64,000 nucleotides of DNA from Thuidium tamariscinum (GCA_947034885.2 OX344753.2:24072347-24136346); one strand, 5' to 3'; counted from the stretch's first letter, positions 23,301-35,432 are shown. Notes: generated from the letters alone by a model not told the origin. Made by a program: numbers and translations.

Positions 23301-25182
23301 TCTCCGAGGATTCCCCTACTTTCTCATGGGATTCATTGTCCTGCATATCTTCGTCGTCTTCAGATGCATCCGAGCTGTGCTTCACAGGGAGATCATCCTC
23401 GTCCTCCAGCTCGATGTCCTCTGTCGTCAACGTAGCCTCGGAGTGCTCTTGGGCAGACTCGGCCTGGTCTCCGCCAGGTGGCAGTCCCGCACGAAACTCA
23501 CGGCAGCAGGTTAAGCACAGATCGTAGGTGCACGCACAAGTGTCACCTTCACCATCGCAGCTCCGAAAGTAGTCCACTATGGAAGTACTGCAATTGTTAC
23601 TGCGACAAAGTACAAAGACAGCACGTACATCCACATTCTCACGTTAGCTACACCCAACTAATGGAGGCAATGAAAAATCAACAATATCCATGTTACAGAA
23701 CTGCCTGAACACCTCCTTTCTACTACTAGTGACAAACTCTACAATATTACGTTAATAAATTCATAACATTGCAATTGATGTAATACCAGTATATACGCTC
23801 ATTTGTAGGCACGTTCGCAGATTCGACTTCGATAGTATCTGTTCCTGTATGCGGAAACCAAATCTTATCAGTATTTGCGCAAGATGCTTCTGCTACACAA
23901 TAAGATTCATGTAGTGAACCCTTTCTCATGAGAAGCATTTGCCGTGGGTAAATGCAACATTCTCATAAATGTTGCTTACAAAGTACATGTTTCGAACCTA
24001 GATAATATGAGAAGAGTCGAAACGTGTCCACGGGTATACTAAACCAAATGGGCAAAACTGAAAAAACTCATAACTTATTCATGCGTTGTACAAATATTAC
24101 GTACTTTAGAAAGTTGGAACCCTCTCCGGGATGAGTTACAAAACTCCGCGAAACCACTCAAAACAGCTGAAAGCCACGGCAATGGGTCACCATCTTGGTC
24201 GACCGACAAAAAAAATTACTGGACATTATATGGTCGCAATTACCTTGATTTTTGCGCTCGATTTGCAACTCTTCGGTCTGCTCCTGCTCGATTTGCTTCA
24301 GAACAGGGAGAATCGCAGCAAGAATATACTTGAAACTCTTGGTCTTCTCAGCGTTTGATTTTTCCACAACCACCTGCTTCGGGCCACTGGTTCGGAGACA
24401 AGCCTTGCAGTTGCAATTGCCTTTGCAAAACGGACACTCTTTGGAGACGTCAGCTTCTGTCAAGCGTGGGTACCTGAACCAACACACACCCAGAGCACTG
24501 CTATTGACCACGTCTCATACCCAGAAAGCAAAACTGAAGCAAGTTACAGCACGGAAGACAAATAGGTTTATGTTACAACATACCAAGCCTTAATACAGGG
24601 AGCGCAATATCGCTTGGCATCACAGTTGGTGCAAAACACAACACGGTCTTTATCACTTCGTTGACACTGATGACACATTCTGCTCTTTACAATCCGCTCC
24701 TGCTCTTTCTCTGTGGCCTTCCATTTGCCATTAGCCTCTTTGCCATTAAGGTGCATAAACTTCTCCTTGCCCTCACCAAGAGTCAGTTCCCCAGAGATCG
24801 TTTTACGGCGATGGGCAACCAAGCCATCTTTGGTAGGAGCGTCCGCATGTTGGAACTTGGGTGTCCGTTTTCGTAGACTTCGTGACGCGTCCTCGCCGCC
24901 AGTATCGTCAGACTCGACAGCACTCTTGCGAGGCTTCTTCTCCGGGGGTGCCGTGGATTGCCGTGGGGTGCTTTGGATATCAGAAGTGGAATGACGCCTC
25001 TTTTGTGTTTTCGAGGCACCTCCATTGACAGACTTCACATGGCTCTCGCAAAACCGGTTTCCTTGTACTCTAGTCTTCTTGCAACGCCAGACCTTACCGT
25101 CGTTTCTCGTGCAACGAGTATCGCCGGCTAGATCTGGATTTTTTTGTGCTTGCAGCACTTCTGGGCTCTTGTTGTCCGACAT
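20351..25182 (-). CDS. JmjC-domain histone H3K9 demethylase, KDM3/JMJ25-IBM1 type, ten exons
   Basis: The coding exons, in order, are 24584-25182, 24244-24473, 23787-23844, 22366-23599, 21909-22238, 21372-21773, 21150-21222, 20756-20841, 20529-20648 and 20351-20416. They sum to 3198 bp, or 1065 aa plus stop. All introns are GT/AG, and split codons rebuild conserved residues such as W200, G277 and C296. The WRC motif runs from about 24 to 48 (C24, C34, C45, H48). The Cys-rich zinc-binding region spans about 170-330 ([32 protein letters not shown]). An acidic low-complexity linker lies at about 338-535. The JmjC domain spans about 645-1010. Its Fe(II) ligands H811 and D813 (HCDMSD) and H998 ([10 protein letters not shown]) are intact. 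Family members remove mono- and dimethyl marks from histone H3 lysine 9 in the nucleus and oppose heterochromatin spread; that role is inferred here. I chose the MSDNKS start; an in-frame ATG at 25218 would add 12 residues. The stop TAA overlaps a consensus donor (ATGTAAGT). Confidence 0.95.
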
Positions 25183-26812
25183 TGCTAGATTACTGGAGTT
25201 GCATTTCAAATACACCAACTCCTAAACCATCTGCATACAATGGCATGACACACGCATGAGTTCTTACGTCTCCAAGAGAGGTTGGTCAAATGCTGGAGGG
25301 ACAAACTTTCACAACTTAATTATAAAAAGAGTGTTCAGGGTTTAGAAACAAAACTGCACGACTTGGAATAAATACAGACCTATACTGTACTAGCCCCCCC
25401 CTCTCTGTACCATACTGTCCAAAATACTACCGAAGGAATCGGCATACTGGAAAAATGTATGCACAGGGCAAAGCTGGAGATAAAAATAGATCGCACTTAA
25501 GGGAACTAAATTGTTCATAAAACAAGTAAGCGAGGACAGCAAAGACAAACAGAGAGCGTTTTAACTAATAAATAGCAGTCACCCTCGTTTTAGAGATCAA
25601 GTCAATCACGATGTGAATATTTCAACTACAACAGTACTCTTTACCAAACCAGAGGCATTGACTGCAATAAGGTCGTTTGCAAACACCGTCGGGTATACGA
25701 ACAACAGATGTCTAAACTAAGGACTGTATGGACTACAAATATACAATAGACATGCAACAGTGTTGTACAACTCTCTGTGTGACCAGTCGAGAGGTCAACA
25801 AATTTGCTGATCACTACAGTAAAACCCTCTCTCACACGACAACTGTAGCGCACTTCATACTTGGACAATCTAAATGACTCTCTAATGCGGGATATCCAGT
25901 CCCAGGCGACATCAACGTGAATCTCCAAAGGTGACCTAACGCAGCATTGGTGAAACTGGTACATCGATGAGCAAGGGTGAGTCAATACACCAATAGCTAT
26001 ACACACAATAAGCTCCCAATACCAACTTGTTCCCCTCTCTCCACGAACTAGAAAAGGAACGACATTGAGAGCGTGAATGACTGTTTCTGGTACTCTGAAA
26101 TAATAACCAAACATCCAGTTCAGCGCCTCGATTACAACGAAAAGCCAGTTCATTTGATAAGTAACCAAAAAAATGCTCGCAAAGAAGAAAGACGAAAAGA
26201 AGCTGTTCGTCCAAACAACTGGACACCTTTGGATTACGTACACCTTCTGACTACGAAAATCTGCTGATGACAGAGAGAACCTCTAGAATGGAAAAAAGCG
26301 CTTGCAATCTGCTAATAACCGAGAGAACCTCAAAGCATGGAAACATGCTCTTGCGTTTCCTCAAGGAGCACACATGATCACGAATGCATACATGATCACA
26401 AGCAGCAGAAAGACGGTGGGGTTCTTTCTTTTCTCAACTGAGCTAGAGACCCCCGACATTGCCTATTTCTGAAAGCTCGGGGGAAGGTGAAAAGAGAACA
26501 CCCTGCCTTCCACACATGCAGTCTACACACCGACAGAACACGAGCATGGACTGCAGAACGCCCCTCGCACATGTACTACAGTCACAGAGACGACTTCTAA
26601 GATGGCGTGGGCGACACCCAAATCCCCTGAAAAGTAGGACGCCAAAACACAGTAGCATTCCAATACCAGAGAAAAGAAACTGAAGAGCCCGCACGAAGCA
26701 AACACATACAAGCATACCACCCGTTTACAGTTCTCTACGCCTAGCAGTCCAACCGCAAGCAAGCGACGCAATCTGACCGAAGTATAAACCCAACACACGT
26801 CTGTCAGCAACA

Positions 26813-26830
26813 CCCTCTCTCTCTCTCCCT
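26813..26830. repeat. CT/GA microsatellite
   Basis: A CTCTCTCT tract (GAGA on the minus strand) in the JmjC upstream region. It is a common feature of plant 5' leaders and promoters. Confidence 0.7.
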
Positions 26831-27079
26831 CACTCGCACACAACAGTAGAGGTTCAGGAATTACTCTCAACGAGAGATTGCATCCTTCGCTTGCCCTAAT
26901 TCAATCAGCTGTACATAATCTGTTCGAAACTAGAGCTCAGAGATACCGAAAGCTCTGATCGTAAAAACTCAACTCAGAGTCAAAGCAGGTGACTATGGAA
27001 AACCGGCTGATTCTCTCCCCAAAAGTTTCCCCACGAGTTCATTCTCATGTTCATCAAAGGATTGCAGCATTCTGTAATG

Positions 27080-27115
27080 ACTTTCTCTGTCTCTCTCCCT
27101 CTCCCTCTCTCTCAA
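27080..27115. repeat. CT/GA microsatellite, interrupted
   Basis: A second CT-rich tract with CCCTCTCC interruptions, 250 bp further upstream of the JmjC gene. Confidence 0.7.
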
Positions 27116-27453
27116 CCAATCCGCGCAAACCCCACCAAACCCAACACACAATTTCCAAACAGCACACGCACCAGCAAGATCACAAACACCGCCTTGTGTT
27201 CCCCTCGGTGTCTCCGTCTCCAAACCCCAGTTCTCCTGCAATCTCAATCCCTTCACTTCCCAGTTCACAAACTTCTCACCCCCTTCGCTTCCTTCCTCCC
27301 CCTGGCTTCCTTCTGCAGGCCCCCTTCTTCTCCTTCAACCTTGTGACACCACTCTCCCTCTGAGTTTTCCAATGCACGCACCGACTGCCTGACCCAGGAA
27401 TCATCAAGCGAGCGAAGCAGCCGCAAGCAAGGCTCCAACTGGGAGTCCCCAGG

Positions 27454-27460
27454 ATATAAA
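27454..27460 (+). promoter_or_regulatory. TATA-like box pointing away from the JmjC gene
   Basis: TATAAAT in the context AGGATATAAATCCAGAGC, reading rightward at the outer edge of the gene island. About 30 bp downstream there is an AC/AG-rich leader-like stretch (ACAGACAGAGTGACAGACAG), then an ATG at 27556 opening a 32-codon frame. GC content drops after 27900 and no gene follows. It may be a divergent transcript, a broken gene, or chance. Confidence 0.3.
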
Positions 27461-27540
27461 TCCAGAGCGCGGGGGCACGATAGAGGCTCACAGACAGAGT
27501 GACAGACAGACTAACTCACAGAGAGACAGACCGGCGGATT

Positions 27541-28089
27541 TTGTTTGCGAGGGGGATGAGTGGAGTCGCCTTCAGTTGGGTTTTGTTTTCGAGGCTTTTT
27601 CCCGGTACAACTTTATTGCGGAAATTGCAATTCTGGTTTGCGTGGATGTGCTGAGTGGGCCTGGACGACGGGAAGCGAGTCTGGAAGTCTGTACGCTTTG
27701 ACTACGTGGATTTCGCCCAACACTGAACTTCCGCAGCAATCGAGGCAGTCGCGGGATTGGCGGATTGCGTTAGTTGCCTTCGTCGCAACAAGCAGGTTTT
27801 CAAAGTTCTCCAAAAAAGTGAAAGTAAAAGTAAAAATTTTAACCTGGAAGAGAAGGTGGCACTCACTGAGTGGAGGATGCATGTTTTCAAAATTTTAACA
27901 TCAAACTCATGATGCATGTCGACAAACAAGTTTAGCGTAACTCAATTTGTATAGGAATGTGAATAGATTGGTTGAAGATATTTCATGGTTGTTGTACAAG
28001 GTTTTGAATCGTTTTTATGATTGAATGGGAACATAGGGAAAATTGGCAAATTGAGGATTCCCTGTTAGGAATCTTATCAAGCAAGTGAG
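27541..28089. other. Island edge passing into AT-rich DNA
   Basis: Open frames here (up to 112 codons on plus) have no recognisable motif. A 5' exon of an unfinished or lost plus-strand transcript is possible but not supported. Confidence 0.35.
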
Positions 28090-28560
28090 ATTTGGATTCA
28101 CCTAGACTTCTGTCAATTCTACAATTTGTTTTGTTTGAACTCCCAATAGTTGGAATCCTGTCAATTCCAGAATTTTTTTTGTCTGGACTCCCGTCAATTG
28201 GAATCCTGTCAAATCTAGAATTTGTTTTGTCTGGACTCCCGTTAGTTGGAATCCTGTCAACTCTAGAATTTCTTTTGACTAGAATCCTATGAATTGAAGT
28301 CTCGTCAATTTTAGAATCTGTTTTGACTACAATCCTGTCAGTCGGAATCCTATCAGTTCTAGGATTTATTTTCCCTTGAATCCTATTCATTTGAATCCTG
28401 TCAGTCGAAATCCTATCAGTTCTAGAATTTATTTTCCCTTTAATCCTATTCATTCGAATCCTATCAATTCTAAAATTTGTTTTGCTTTGAATCTTGTTTG
28501 TTGGAATTTCATCAATTTTAGAATTTGTTTTGTATAGAATCCTAAAATCTTGTCAATCAA
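28090..28560. repeat. 48-bp minisatellite built of 16-bp subunits
   Basis: The motif TGTCAATTCTAGAATTTG or a variant starts at 28111, 28159, 28207, 28255, 28303, 28351, 28414, 28462 and 28510. The spacing is exactly 48 bp except for one 63-bp step. Each unit contains three ~16-bp versions of a GAATCCTGTCAATT-type core. The length is divisible by three, which leaves a 156-codon repetitive frame open on the minus strand (27983-28453). I read that as a by-product, not a gene. Confidence 0.85.
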
Positions 28561-30559
28561 GTTAGATTTTGTTCTACCTGAAAAGCTCTTGATTTACATT
28601 CCTCTTTCTAGTCTTGAAGTAGAAGGGGGCAAAATAAACCCCATGTTTATAATTAGGGGCCTTGAATCAATGCATGTTTAAATGGAAAGAAGAAAAATCT
28701 TGCAAAAATGAGGATTCTATTACTAAAATGTCAAATCTTTTCAACTTGATCAAATTTTACTCCACTTGTAATTCATATTTCCCTACTTAGTATAAAAATA
28801 GAGGATAGAAAAACAACCCCCAATACTTGTAACCAAAACTATGAATGAATATATATATCTATATGAGGAGAGAAGGGAACACTTGCAAAAATGACAAATC
28901 TTTCAATCCTTCCTTATTTTTTGGCCTCCAAAGGATCCAAATAAGCATTTCCCTATCTATTTAAAATAGAGGGCAAAAATATTATGTTTAGAATCTTTTC
29001 AATAATCTCAAATTTTATTTTGTTTTGTATCTTCTATTATAGATTCATATTCCTTCATCTTGTATTAAAGTAGTGGGTGGCTAAAGAGACCCTAAAATAA
29101 GCCACATTCTATTATCCATCTTTATAAATCAATTTGTATCTTGCAAGAAACTTTCAGCAATGAAAAATTCTCTGTTGGAAATCTTTTCAATTTAGTCAAA
29201 TTCAAATGAGCCCAATGCACTTTTTTTTCTTCATATTAAGATATTACAATCAAACATTAAAAGAGCCTAAGTTTGATGGTGGTTAAATTGACCTTCTAAT
29301 GAGCTTTATATACTAGATTGTTGTCAAAAAAAATTGAAATGAGTTTAGTAAGATAAAAAAATAAAATCATAAATATAGACTTTTGTTATATTTTTTTTGG
29401 AAAGCATGTCTATTTGTGATCATCAAAACCTTAGAGAAATACTTTCTCATTTTTTGAACAAAAAAAACACAAGTGCACTCATTACAAGATGGGCATAATG
29501 TTGTCAAATATTTATTTGATTAGAGGACCTAAGAATTCTTAAAATATCTTCAATCAAATTTACTATTCATCAATAACAAGACTTAGGTGTTGTTTCATAG
29601 GCAATTGATTATAGTACATGATTATTGTCTAACAATTAATTGATTATGAAAACTAGGTGTTGTTTGACAAATAATTGATTGTAGGACACAATGAACTCTT
29701 CAATCAAATCTATGATTATTTACTTATCATACATGGGAAGTGATAGCTTTTATAATTGTTTTATTTCAATCAAAAATTATTTGGTTGTAAAATCTATGAA
29801 ATTCTAAATTCTTTTCAGTCCAATCTAAGTTAAACTAATATTAATTAATGGTTTTTAGATCATTCAATAAAATTACATGATGCTCTCAAATCATCTACTA
29901 TGAATAGTCTTTAAATCAAACCTTCTTAACCCCTAATGTTTTTTGCTATGTTTTCACCAAAAACACATTGAAACTATCATTTGTAGTACAAGTATCAAAG
30001 CTTAGAAAAACAATAGTTTTGGACACATCTAATTGTAGAATCTTATAGAACACTTGTTTGAAAAAATATGAAAAAAATTCAAAAGTTTCCACCCTGCAAA
30101 TTGCAAGATTTTAGCATTTTAATTGACATAAATTCTTTTAATGTCCCAACTAAAACCGAGTAGCATCACTTCACAAGGTCACAATTGTATGAAAAAATGT
30201 CCAAAATTGTGGTTCTTCTTTAGATGCATTCTACAACGTAACTTGCTACATGCTTGAAATTTTTTAGATTATTTGGAATTGTTCAACATATAGGAAAAAA
30301 TAGTATGTAGAGAGAAGTAGAGAATGATTTCAAATACTAAACTGTTAAGATTTAGTTGTAGAATTGAAAATTGCCAATCCCAATGGTTGTAATATTGTAA
30401 TAAAAAATCTACATCTAATATTTAAATATTTTTTCAAACATATCAAAAGTTAAATTAACTAAAAGACTTCAAAGTTTATTGTAGAGTAGAAAATTTATAA
30501 TTGCCTACAAACTAAAATACTTTATAACTTTCATCTCATTTATCAAAATGTAATGATTT
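28561..30559. other. AT-rich intergenic DNA
   Basis: No gene. A short tandem duplication of about 72 bp (TAGGTGTTGTTT ... AATTGATT) lies at about 29583-29700. Blocks of CTACTT-type phrases recur irregularly. Confidence 0.5.
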
Positions 30560-30880
30560 AAAGATTTTCCTATACTTAGAAATCTACTTGTAATACCAAT
30601 ATCAAATTATTATTTTTGGAAAAAGTGTTTCTAAGTAAATTTTTTGAACTAATCAAGGTACTTGCCAAATAATGAAAATTACATGTCATACAATAACTTT
30701 TTAAGCATGTAGTCAAAATTTATGAAAAATTTGTTTTGCCTTAAAAGCTTATCTTAGAGTACATGTAGTATGAAAATTTCAAAGAAAAAAAAAATTCCAT
30801 TTGTAGTAAGCTATCCAAAATGGCTATATTGCCAAAATATGCCATTTGGTCTTGTAGAAGTTAACCTTATTAACTTTAAA
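30560..30880 (+). repeat. Dispersed repeat, family E copy 1
   Basis: Aligns by eye with 61930-62230 in the same orientation. Shared order: ATAACTTTTTAA, then AGTCAAAA, then ATGAAAATT, then TATATTGCCAAAA, then CATTTGGTC. It is diverged and non-coding. Confidence 0.5.
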
Positions 30881-32650
30881 TAGTATTTGAAGCCAATTGA
30901 AAATCAACACTTCATTCCTTGGTAATACTTGCAACCATTGAATATGTACTTAAGAGAACAAGGAAACTAATTTAACTCCAATTTTTTCCTTCCCAAAGAC
31001 ATTTTTAGGATTAGTTTCAATGTGGGGGCTATTTAATGACACCTTCTATTTGTGTACTAGTAAAGAAAATATGAATCTAAAGTCTTTTGGACAAAATAAA
31101 ATTCCATTGAATTAAAAAATTTCCAAGTAGAAAATCCTCATTTCAACAATAACTGTTTCTTTTTTTACTTGGACACAAATTGATTCATAAAGTTGGTTAA
31201 CAAAATGGAGTCTATTTGGCCACCTTCTACTTAAATACTAGAAAGGAAAATGTGAGTTTAGAGCCTTTACAGAAAAATACATATTTGATTTGATTTATAA
31301 AATTCTAAAAAAAGAATCCTCAATTCTATAAGATTTTCTTCTTATTCTATTTAGCTATGAATTAATTCATAGCCCTCATTAATAGAATGGTGCCTCAATT
31401 TTAGTGACATTTTACTTTAATGCTAGGTTGTAAATATGTATCATGAAGCCTTTGAGGTAAAATAAAATTTGACTAGACAAACAAGATTCCAAACAAAGAA
31501 TCCTCATTTTTACAAATTTTCTTTCATTTTTCAATTAGATATAAACTAATGCATGAATTTGATTAACAAGGTAGGGCTTGTTTTATCATTGTCTACATTT
31601 TATACAAGATTGGCAAATTTGGATACTTTTTTGAGGCAAAATATAATTAGATTTGATTGAAATATTCCAAATAAAGAATCATTCCCTTTTCTATTAAATG
31701 AATTTGAAGATTGAATCGGTAGACCTTATCAAGCTTAGAGTAATTTGGAAGTCCCATCCCAAATGCACCGTAAAATTTTATTTGTTGAAGTCCTATTAAT
31801 CAAGCCTAAGACCTTCATTTTTCAAGGTTCTTGCAACTTCTAATTATCATGCTTGGATTTGGATATGGTCTATTAAATAATTGAGCGTGATTATATGCTT
31901 TAAGAACTAATTCTAGTTTCAATCTACCCCATATCTATTTCATAGGATTTAAATGAGCCATAAAACCTTCAAAGCATATTCACATTTATTTTTGAGGGCT
32001 AGTAGACGATATATAACTCATCATCTTGTCAAAGAATTGGATCAATGATTTTATAATATGTTTAAAAATGGATATAGGTAATCATTTGTGAATGGTTGGT
32101 TTGTTAAAATTATCTAAACTATATTTTTTTAATTGAATATAGTTAATTGTATTTTTTCAATTCTTTTTTTTAAGTTTTATATTTTTTTCAAAAAATAATG
32201 TTTTTTAATCTATTTCAAAAAATTATGTCCTTCATTAATGAGGAATATATCTTTAATAACATTAAAAAAAAACATAAAGGGAGTAGTGAAATGCTACCTA
32301 AGAAATTCCATTTGTTAGTGATCTCTAATTTTCTACTAAGTATCAAACAACAACTTAAAAGTTGTTAAAGGTACACTCATACTATATTATCAAGGGACTT
32401 CTTATGCAAAACCACTTTCATAACAACAAAAAAAACAAGAAAAATATAAAAGATATTTAACTCGAATATAGAAAAGACTACTACAAATGAGTCTTGGATA
32501 CTTGTTAAAATACTAAAATATATTACAATAACATCAAATCAATTTTTCACTTCTATGCAAACTTTTGAATGTTGAAAAAAAATAATTTTATTAAGGAATT
32601 TAAACTTCAAGCCTTCTGGATTTTAACCTTGGTGTATTTTTCTTATATCA
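30881..32650. other. AT-rich intergenic DNA
   Basis: No gene or RNA was recognised. Loosely similar phrases (AATAGAATGG ... TTGATTCATAA, CAAAATAAAATT) recur about every 200 bp between 31000 and 31700, suggesting a very old, diverged tandem repeat. Confidence 0.4.
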
Positions 32651-33096
32651 CAATGTCAAATCCAAATGGATCCTTTGGGATGCTAACTGATCCTTCATGA
32701 TTTGAACGCATCCTTTGGGATGCCAACGGATCCTTCAAGATTCAAATGCATGCCAGTGGATTCTTCGGGATGCCTACGGATCTTTTGGGATGCCAATGGA
32801 CCTTTGGAATGCCAACGGATCTTTCGGGATGCCAACGGACCCTTCGAGATACTACAGATCCTTCAGAATGCTACAGGTCCTTCGGGATGCTAACAATCCT
32901 TCACGATGCTAACGGATCCTTTATAATGCTAATTGATCTTGTAGGATGCTAATCGATCCTATGGGATGCCGATGGATCTCTCAAGATGTCAATTGATGCT
33001 TTAGAATGCCAATAGATGCCTCAAGATGCTAACAATTTGTGCCAATGCCAATGGATCCTTCTATATGTGAATGAATCTTCCAAGATGCTAGCAAAT
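32651..33096. repeat. 20-bp minisatellite, about 21 units
   Basis: A consensus close to TCCTTCGGGATGCYAACGGA repeats every 19-20 bp with point changes, occasional one-base losses and one longer unit near 32731-32760. Divergence increases towards the right end. Unspaced tandem units rule out CRISPR. The short frames here (32702-32952) are repeat translations. Confidence 0.88.
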
Positions 33097-34422
33097 TCTA
33101 AAAAATATTATAGACTTCCATCAATTTTTGTAGTATTTATTAATTTCATAAATTTTTTATTTAAGTTATTAGTATAAATCTTTTATCAATTTACAAAAAC
33201 TTGACCAATACAAATTACCAACCTATGAGCTATTGATAACCACTTTTCTTCATTAAATTATATATAAAAATGAAGAAACAAAGATTTTATTTTTATTTAT
33301 TGAAAAGATTAAACTCTTTAAAAAGTATTTAAAACTTATCAAAGACTTTTTTAACAATCTTAGCTTATCAATAGTTTGTTGAATTGTTGCATCAATGCAA
33401 CAATGATATAGTTTCAATATTAAATTGTTTTTTAAGAGACATTCTATTGTCTATGCTTATGATTTCTATCACTTTTAAGGATGAAAATTCTCAAAAAAAA
33501 TTCAAAAACTACATGAAAAAGTCTTGGAAAAGGTGGTGACAAATGACACCAAAGAAAATTCTATCTAGACCTTAGTAATTTCAAATTGACATCAATATGA
33601 TGGAAATCATTGAAAGTGGATCCTACTCAATCGTTTAAGTCCACTCTAGATATAAACTTTGACTTCCAGTTTGTTTTCTAAGTTCCAACTATAACTAGCT
33701 TCACCCTAAAGTTTTTGTCTCTTCATCACTTTCTAAAAAATTGTCACATTTATTCATTTTAAAACTTCATTAGATTGAAATAATGAAAATTATTTGAAAA
33801 CCTTTCAACCAAATAGGCACGTTGTCCAGATCCTTTGCCTTTTGGCTTAAATGAAGAACAATTTCATGTAGAATTGACTTATTGATTACAAACAAGAAAA
33901 TAAGATCCAAGAAGTGAAATTTGTTACACAAAATATGTGCATTCACAATATTTCCATTAAATTCTGTACCTATGTATGTATCACAATACAAGTATAAATT
34001 AGAAAAAAACAAACACATACTTCTCTTATAGCGAACTTCTACTAACATTCTCTTATCCTCATGCATAAGGACAATAACTCTTCATTCACTAAATATAAAC
34101 TACTACCTCCTCAATAATTCATTGAAGTTCATCATTCAATACCCCTATCTCCTTCTACAACTTTCTCATTCACTTCACACCAACTTCAACTATTGAGTAT
34201 TTTGCTTGTACAACTTCCAATCTAAAAAAAAATCAATATAGGTCAATACTTAGAAATAATTAATTCTCCCTTTTATCGAGGGCATGCAATATAAGTGTTA
34301 CTCATATTCACTTTTTGAATTGAATTGTGGGATTTTCGGAAAATAATCTTCCATGAATGTCAACTAGGTATTGGGAGGGGTACTCCTCTCTATCTTTGCA
34401 CCTATATTTGCTTTATCAATTG
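33097..34422. other. AT-rich intergenic DNA
   Basis: A 98-codon minus-strand frame (33770-34066) has no recognisable motif. Nothing else was seen. Confidence 0.5.
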
Positions 34423-34645
34423 CACAAAAATATAGAAAGGGGTGTCTTAAGTGAGTTTTAAGTATAGTTTTAGATATAAGATTATAAGAAATGACCTTCA
34501 AGGCCATTTTCAACAAGAAATTACTAGAAATACATGTATTTCTAGTAAATTTTTGTTGAAAATCGCCTTAAAAGTCATTACTTGTAATCTTTTGTTTAGG
34601 ACTACACTTTAAACCTCACTTAAAATACCCCTTTCTCTTGTAGTG
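34423..34645. mobile_element. Near-complete hairpin MITE with CACTA-like ends
   Basis: The 223-bp segment folds on itself almost completely around TACATGTA at about 34535. The arms include GAAAGGGGTGTCTTAAGTGAG against the complement of CTCACTTAAAATACCCCTTTC. The right end, read inward, is CACTACAAGAGAAAGGGG and the left is CACAAAAATATAGAAAGGGG. No clear 3-bp target duplication was found. Non-coding. Confidence 0.65.
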
Positions 34646-35265
34646 AGTGCATCATTTAAATATTTTATGAATAAGTTATGAAATTTCAAAGTGCTTAACA
34701 TGGCCAACCATTTGATTATCATTAGGTTCAAATATTGTACAATGTACATCAAAATCAAATATTATTTATTCTAGGTAAGAATTTATGTGCAATCTTTTTC
34801 GGTGAGTGGAGATGTTAGGTTTACTTGCCTTAGTAGATTTACTACATAAGATGACAAAAATGACAAATAGTATATTAAAAGAGAATTCAAGTTATATCAT
34901 AGGATATAGGGTAAGTGTTAGTGTTTTTGGTACTAGTAGAGAATGTTAAAGAAACAAGACCAATCTATATATTTGTGGCTTCATCAATCTAAACTTATCC
35001 ATTAGAAAAGTTGACAATTTCAATTTATATTTTCAAATGGAAAAATGAAAAATGAAGCTTAGACATCAAACTTAAAGTAGATTAATTAGCCACTTATAAT
35101 CGAAGCAAAGACACATGTACTGTTTTTTAAGCAAAATGCATTATGAAAAACAACATTGAACTTCATAATGAGACTTTAAAACATCAAAATAAATATATAA
35201 ATAAACATGACCTCTATTTTTTAAAGTTCATTAATCCTAAAGAACCAAATGTTGTCCCTTTTACT
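34646..35265. other. AT-rich intergenic DNA
   Basis: No feature was recognised. Confidence 0.5.
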
Positions 35266-35432
35266 AGCTACAAAAAAACAAGTGTCCACAATGATATGTC
35301 TACAATGACTTGTCGACAATGATTGTAAATTAACAATGATTGCAAAATGATTGTTTTGCAGTCATTGTAGACAAGAGATGACTTCTATAGTCATTGCAGG
35401 CAAGTCATTTATACCTTCATTTTTTTGTAGTG
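35266..35432. mobile_element. Small CACTA-like MITE
   Basis: The right end read inward is CACTACAAAAAAATGAAGG and the left end is AGCTACAAAAAAACAAGTG. The interior repeats GACAATGATTGTAAA/GTCATTGTAGACAAG motifs in both orientations. No target duplication was found. Confidence 0.5.

Larger units (their letters stand above)
25183..27540 (-). promoter_or_regulatory. Long leader and promoter region of the JmjC gene
   Basis: About 2.4 kb of GC-richer sequence upstream of the start codon with no coding region I can support. A possible 5' UTR acceptor (TATGCAG) lies at about 25238, just before a short upstream ATG GTT TAG, so a leader intron is plausible. The donor was not identified. On the minus strand there are GAGA-rich tracts at about 26813-26830 and 27080-27115, the type of sequence bound by plant BPC proteins. 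The transcription start is unknown. Confidence 0.4.

Noticed and set aside
22979-23527. 182-codon plus-strand open frame, Ser-rich
   Set aside because: It is the antisense shadow of the acidic linker in exon 4 of the JmjC gene; Glu and Asp codons read as Ser and Phe on the other strand.
25641-26243. 200-codon minus-strand frame upstream of the JmjC gene
   Set aside because: Rich in Cys, Phe and Val with no domain; no conserved block or splice link to exon 1, so it is most likely leader or promoter sequence.
27983-28453. 156-codon minus-strand frame with NRIQGKINPRTDRI-type repeats
   Set aside because: It is a translation of the 48-bp minisatellite, open because the period is divisible by three; no start context or other coding sign.
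32651-33096. Regular 20-bp repeats considered as a CRISPR array
   Set aside because: The units are adjoining with no spacers, and the genome is a plant's.
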